DNA from: Chiayiivirga flava | GTDB lineage: Bacteria > Pseudomonadota > Gammaproteobacteria > Xanthomonadales > Xanthomonadaceae | Direction: 5' to 3' | Assembly: GCF_014202825.1 (NCBI RefSeq) | Contig: NZ_JACHHP010000006.1 | Location: forward strand, 124,001-188,000 | DNA: 64,000 nucleotides | Part shown: positions 62,186 to 64,000 of the stretch, one piece after another | How positions within the stretch are numbered: the stretch's first letter is position 1 | Layout of the letters: every line of letters begins with the position of its first letter | Notes under the pieces: generated by a model | The model's input: the letters and a program-made list of their open reading frames with translations, nothing else | What the model was told of the DNA's origin: nothing | Database searches by the model: none | Translations under genes and position numbers: made by a program

Positions 62186-64000
62186 TCAGCTGCTCCAGCC
62201 GCACTCCTGCCCCTGGTTCTGCTCCTGCAGCCAGGTCTGCAGCGGCGCGAAGTAGTCGAGGATGGCCGACGCGTCCATCTGCTCGCCGCCGGTGAGTTCC
62301 TTCAGCGTCTGCTGCCACGGCTGGCTCGCACCCTTGCTCAGCATCGCCCAGTAGCGCTTGCCCGCTTCCGGATTGGCGGCGAAGTTGCACTGGTGCAACG
62401 GGCCGGTGTGGCCGGAGGCATCGCACAGCGCCTTGTAGAACTGGAACTGCAGGATGTGCGACAGGAAATAGCGCGTGTACGGCGTGTTGCCCGGCACGTG
62501 GTACTTCGCGCCCGGGTCGAACAGGTCCTCGCCGCGCGGCGAGGCCGGACCGACGCCCTGGTACTGCGCCTTGAGCTTCCACCACGCCGCGTTGTACTGG
62601 TCGGGCGGAATCGAGCCGTCGAACACGCCCCAGCGCCAGCGGTCGATCATCAGGCCGAACGGCAGGAACGCCACCTTCGCCAGCGCCATGCGCATCTGGG
62701 AGTTGATCACCGCCTGCTCGCTGACTTCGGGTTTGTCGACAAGATCGATCGAGGCGAGATAGTCCGGCGTCATCGACAGCACGATCGTGTCGCCGATGGC
62801 TTCGTGGAAGCCGTCGTGCGCGCCGGTTTGGAACAGCGGCGGCAGGTCCTTGTACGCGAGGTAGTAATAGATGTGGCCGAGCTCGTGGTAGATGGTGGTG
62901 AGCTCTTCCTCGTTCGGCTTGATGCACATCTTGATGCGCACTTCGCCGTCGGTGTTCATCGGCCAGGCGCTGGCGTGGCAGACCACGTCGCGGTCGCGCG
63001 GCTGCACCAGCTGCGAGTCGGTGTAGAACGAGTCGGGCAGGGCGGGCATGCCCAGGCCGGTGTAGAAGCTCTCGGCGAGCTTCGTCATCGCCGTGGCGCT
63101 TTCGAAATCGGCCTTGCGGCCCAGTTCCACCTGCTGCTCGGCGGTCAGCTTGCCCATGCCGCCGGCCTTGTTCACCTCGGTGGAGAGCATCGCGTCGCGA
63201 CGCTGCTCCAGTGCGCTGTTGATGTCGAGGCTGCCGACGCCCTTGTACGGTTCGAGGATGGGCCAGAGGTTGCCCCAGTCCTGCTGCCAGAGGTTGCCAG
63301 TGAGGTGCGCGGGGATGAGGCCGTTGACCTGGCCCTTTTCGCCGTATTTGTCCACGAGCTTGCCGCGCGCGTAACACTGCAGCTGGTCGTAGAGCGGCTT
63401 GACCTGGCCCCAGAGGCGGTCGGTTTCGGCCTGGAATTCGGCCGGCGTCATGTCGTAGCCGGCGCGCCAGACTTCGCCGGTGTTGGCGAAGCCCATTTCC
63501 TTCGCGCCTTCGTTGGTGAGTTCGGCGAAGCGCTGGTAATCCTTGCGCATCGGCACCGAGATCGTGTGCCAGCCGTTCCACGCCGCGAGCTGCTCGTCGT
63601 AGGTGCTCGTGTCGGTGGCGGCGAGGATCTCGGAGACCTGGCCGATGTCCTTGCACGAGGCCGGATCGCCCGCATCGACACACCACTTGCCGGCGCCGTA
63701 GGTGGCTTCCATGCGGGTGGCGATTTCGGTGAGCTCCTTGAGCTTGGCCGGATCGCGCGGCGCGGGCATCGAGGAGCCGGTCTTGATCAGGTGCAGCGCG
63801 CGCGCCGTGGCAGGCGACTGCGCGGCCTCGTCGTAGAGCTTGGCCTGCTCGATGAATTCGTTGGTCTTGGTCAGCATGCGCTCGTTCGCGGCGGCGGCCA
63901 CGCGCTGGCTGTCGGCGTTGATGTACGTGGACGACAGCCACGCGGCGGAGGTGATTTCCGGCGTCATCGCCTCCTGCGTTGCGTTGACGCGCGCGATGAA
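62186..64000 (-). CDS. M2 family (ACE-like) peptidyl-dipeptidase, partial
   Basis: The visible 604 codons lack the start, which lies beyond the window; the frame stays open to base 64000. The zinc site is TIYHELGHIYYYLAYK (HExxH) with the third ligand in HEAIGDTIVLSM, the M2 pattern of angiotensin-converting enzyme. Other family blocks are GTWYNP-like IVRSAYD-type region replaced here by WQQDWGNLWPILEPY, and TRYFLSHILQFQFYKALC. It removes C-terminal dipeptides from peptides, probably in the periplasm or outside (a signal peptide would be in the missing part). Homologues are common in Xanthomonadales. Confidence 0.92.
   Translation of the reverse strand, partial: FIARVNATQEAMTPEITSAAWLSSTYINADSQRVAAAANERMLTKTNEFIEQAKLYDEAAQSPATARALHLIKTGSSMPAPRDPAKLKELTEIATRMEATYGAGKWCVDAGDPASCKDIGQVSEILAATDTSTYDEQLAAWNGWHTISVPMRKDYQRFAELTNEGAKEMGFANTGEVWRAGYDMTPAEFQAETDRLWGQVKPLYDQLQCYARGKLVDKYGEKGQVNGLIPAHLTGNLWQQDWGNLWPILEPYKGVGSLDINSALEQRRDAMLSTEVNKAGGMGKLTAEQQVELGRKADFESATAMTKLAESFYTGLGMPALPDSFYTDSQLVQPRDRDVVCHASAWPMNTDGEVRIKMCIKPNEEELTTIYHELGHIYYYLAYKDLPPLFQTGAHDGFHEAIGDTIVLSMTPDYLASIDLVDKPEVSEQAVINSQMRMALAKVAFLPFGLMIDRWRWGVFDGSIPPDQYNAAWWKLKAQYQGVGPASPRGEDLFDPGAKYHVPGNTPYTRYFLSHILQFQFYKALCDASGHTGPLHQCNFAANPEAGKRYWAMLSKGASQPWQQTLKELTGGEQMDASAILDYFAPLQTWLQEQNQGQECGWSS

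Overview
The window is bacterial chromosome of high G+C content (roughly 68-70% by eye) with almost no space between genes. Gene content and order point to a gammaproteobacterium of the Lysobacterales/Xanthomonadales. The signs are ruvB-ybgC-tolQRAB-pal-cpoB-queE-queC-tRNA-Lys, pyrG-kdsA-eno-ftsB-ispD-ispF-truD, the amgK-murU peptidoglycan-recycling pair, and very large secreted hydrolases. The lineage is an inference; no ribosomal RNA is present to confirm it.

Layout. 1-7.0 kb: the end of an M1 aminopeptidase; purM-purN-DUF3108 on the minus strand; a divergent plus-strand run of a DUF2066 protein, a CDP-alcohol phosphatidyltransferase, an AI-2E/PerM-type permease and hda. 7.0-16.8 kb: a secreted zinc metalloprotease with calcium-binding repeats, murU-amgK, a histone-deacetylase-like hydrolase, a cob(I)alamin adenosyltransferase and a BtuM-like B12 transporter (all minus), then two ubiquinone hydroxylases (plus). 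16.9-28.1 kb: two giant divergently transcribed exoenzymes, an ExeM-type nuclease (1301 aa) and a subtilisin-type protease (2282 aa), which share the short motif IFADGFED. 28.2-37.7 kb: rlmM, a nucleoside deaminase, glnS with a Cys-rich lipoprotein, a DUF2007 protein, a 7TM diguanylate cyclase, a GST, hemE and a WGR protein. 37.8-46.3 kb: ruvB, the Tol-Pal envelope system, queuosine genes and tRNA-Lys. 46.4-55.3 kb: a second diguanylate cyclase and the pyrG-to-truD run, interrupted by one low-G+C FRG-domain gene between kdsA and eno. 55.4-64 kb: twin small lipoproteins, an Smr protein, an M20 amidohydrolase, OsmC, a CnoX-like thioredoxin, several membrane or hypothetical proteins, and an M2 (ACE-like) dipeptidase cut by the window edge.

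How genes work together. TolQ-TolR-TolA-TolB-Pal-CpoB form one envelope-constriction machine. QueE and QueC act in the same 7-deazaguanine pathway. BtuM-like uptake and the adenosyltransferase would import and activate cobalamin. AmgK and MurU convert MurNAc to UDP-MurNAc. IspD and IspF are two steps of isoprenoid synthesis. PurM and PurN are two steps of purine synthesis. Many neighbours overlap by 4 nt (ATGA or GTGA), which suggests translational coupling.

Points of most interest are the foreign-looking FRG gene in a housekeeping operon, two composite repeat loci in which REP-like hairpins flank a locus-specific tandem array, the shared IFADGFED motif in the two exoenzymes, and tandem paralogous lipoproteins ending in a WVNPPE motif.
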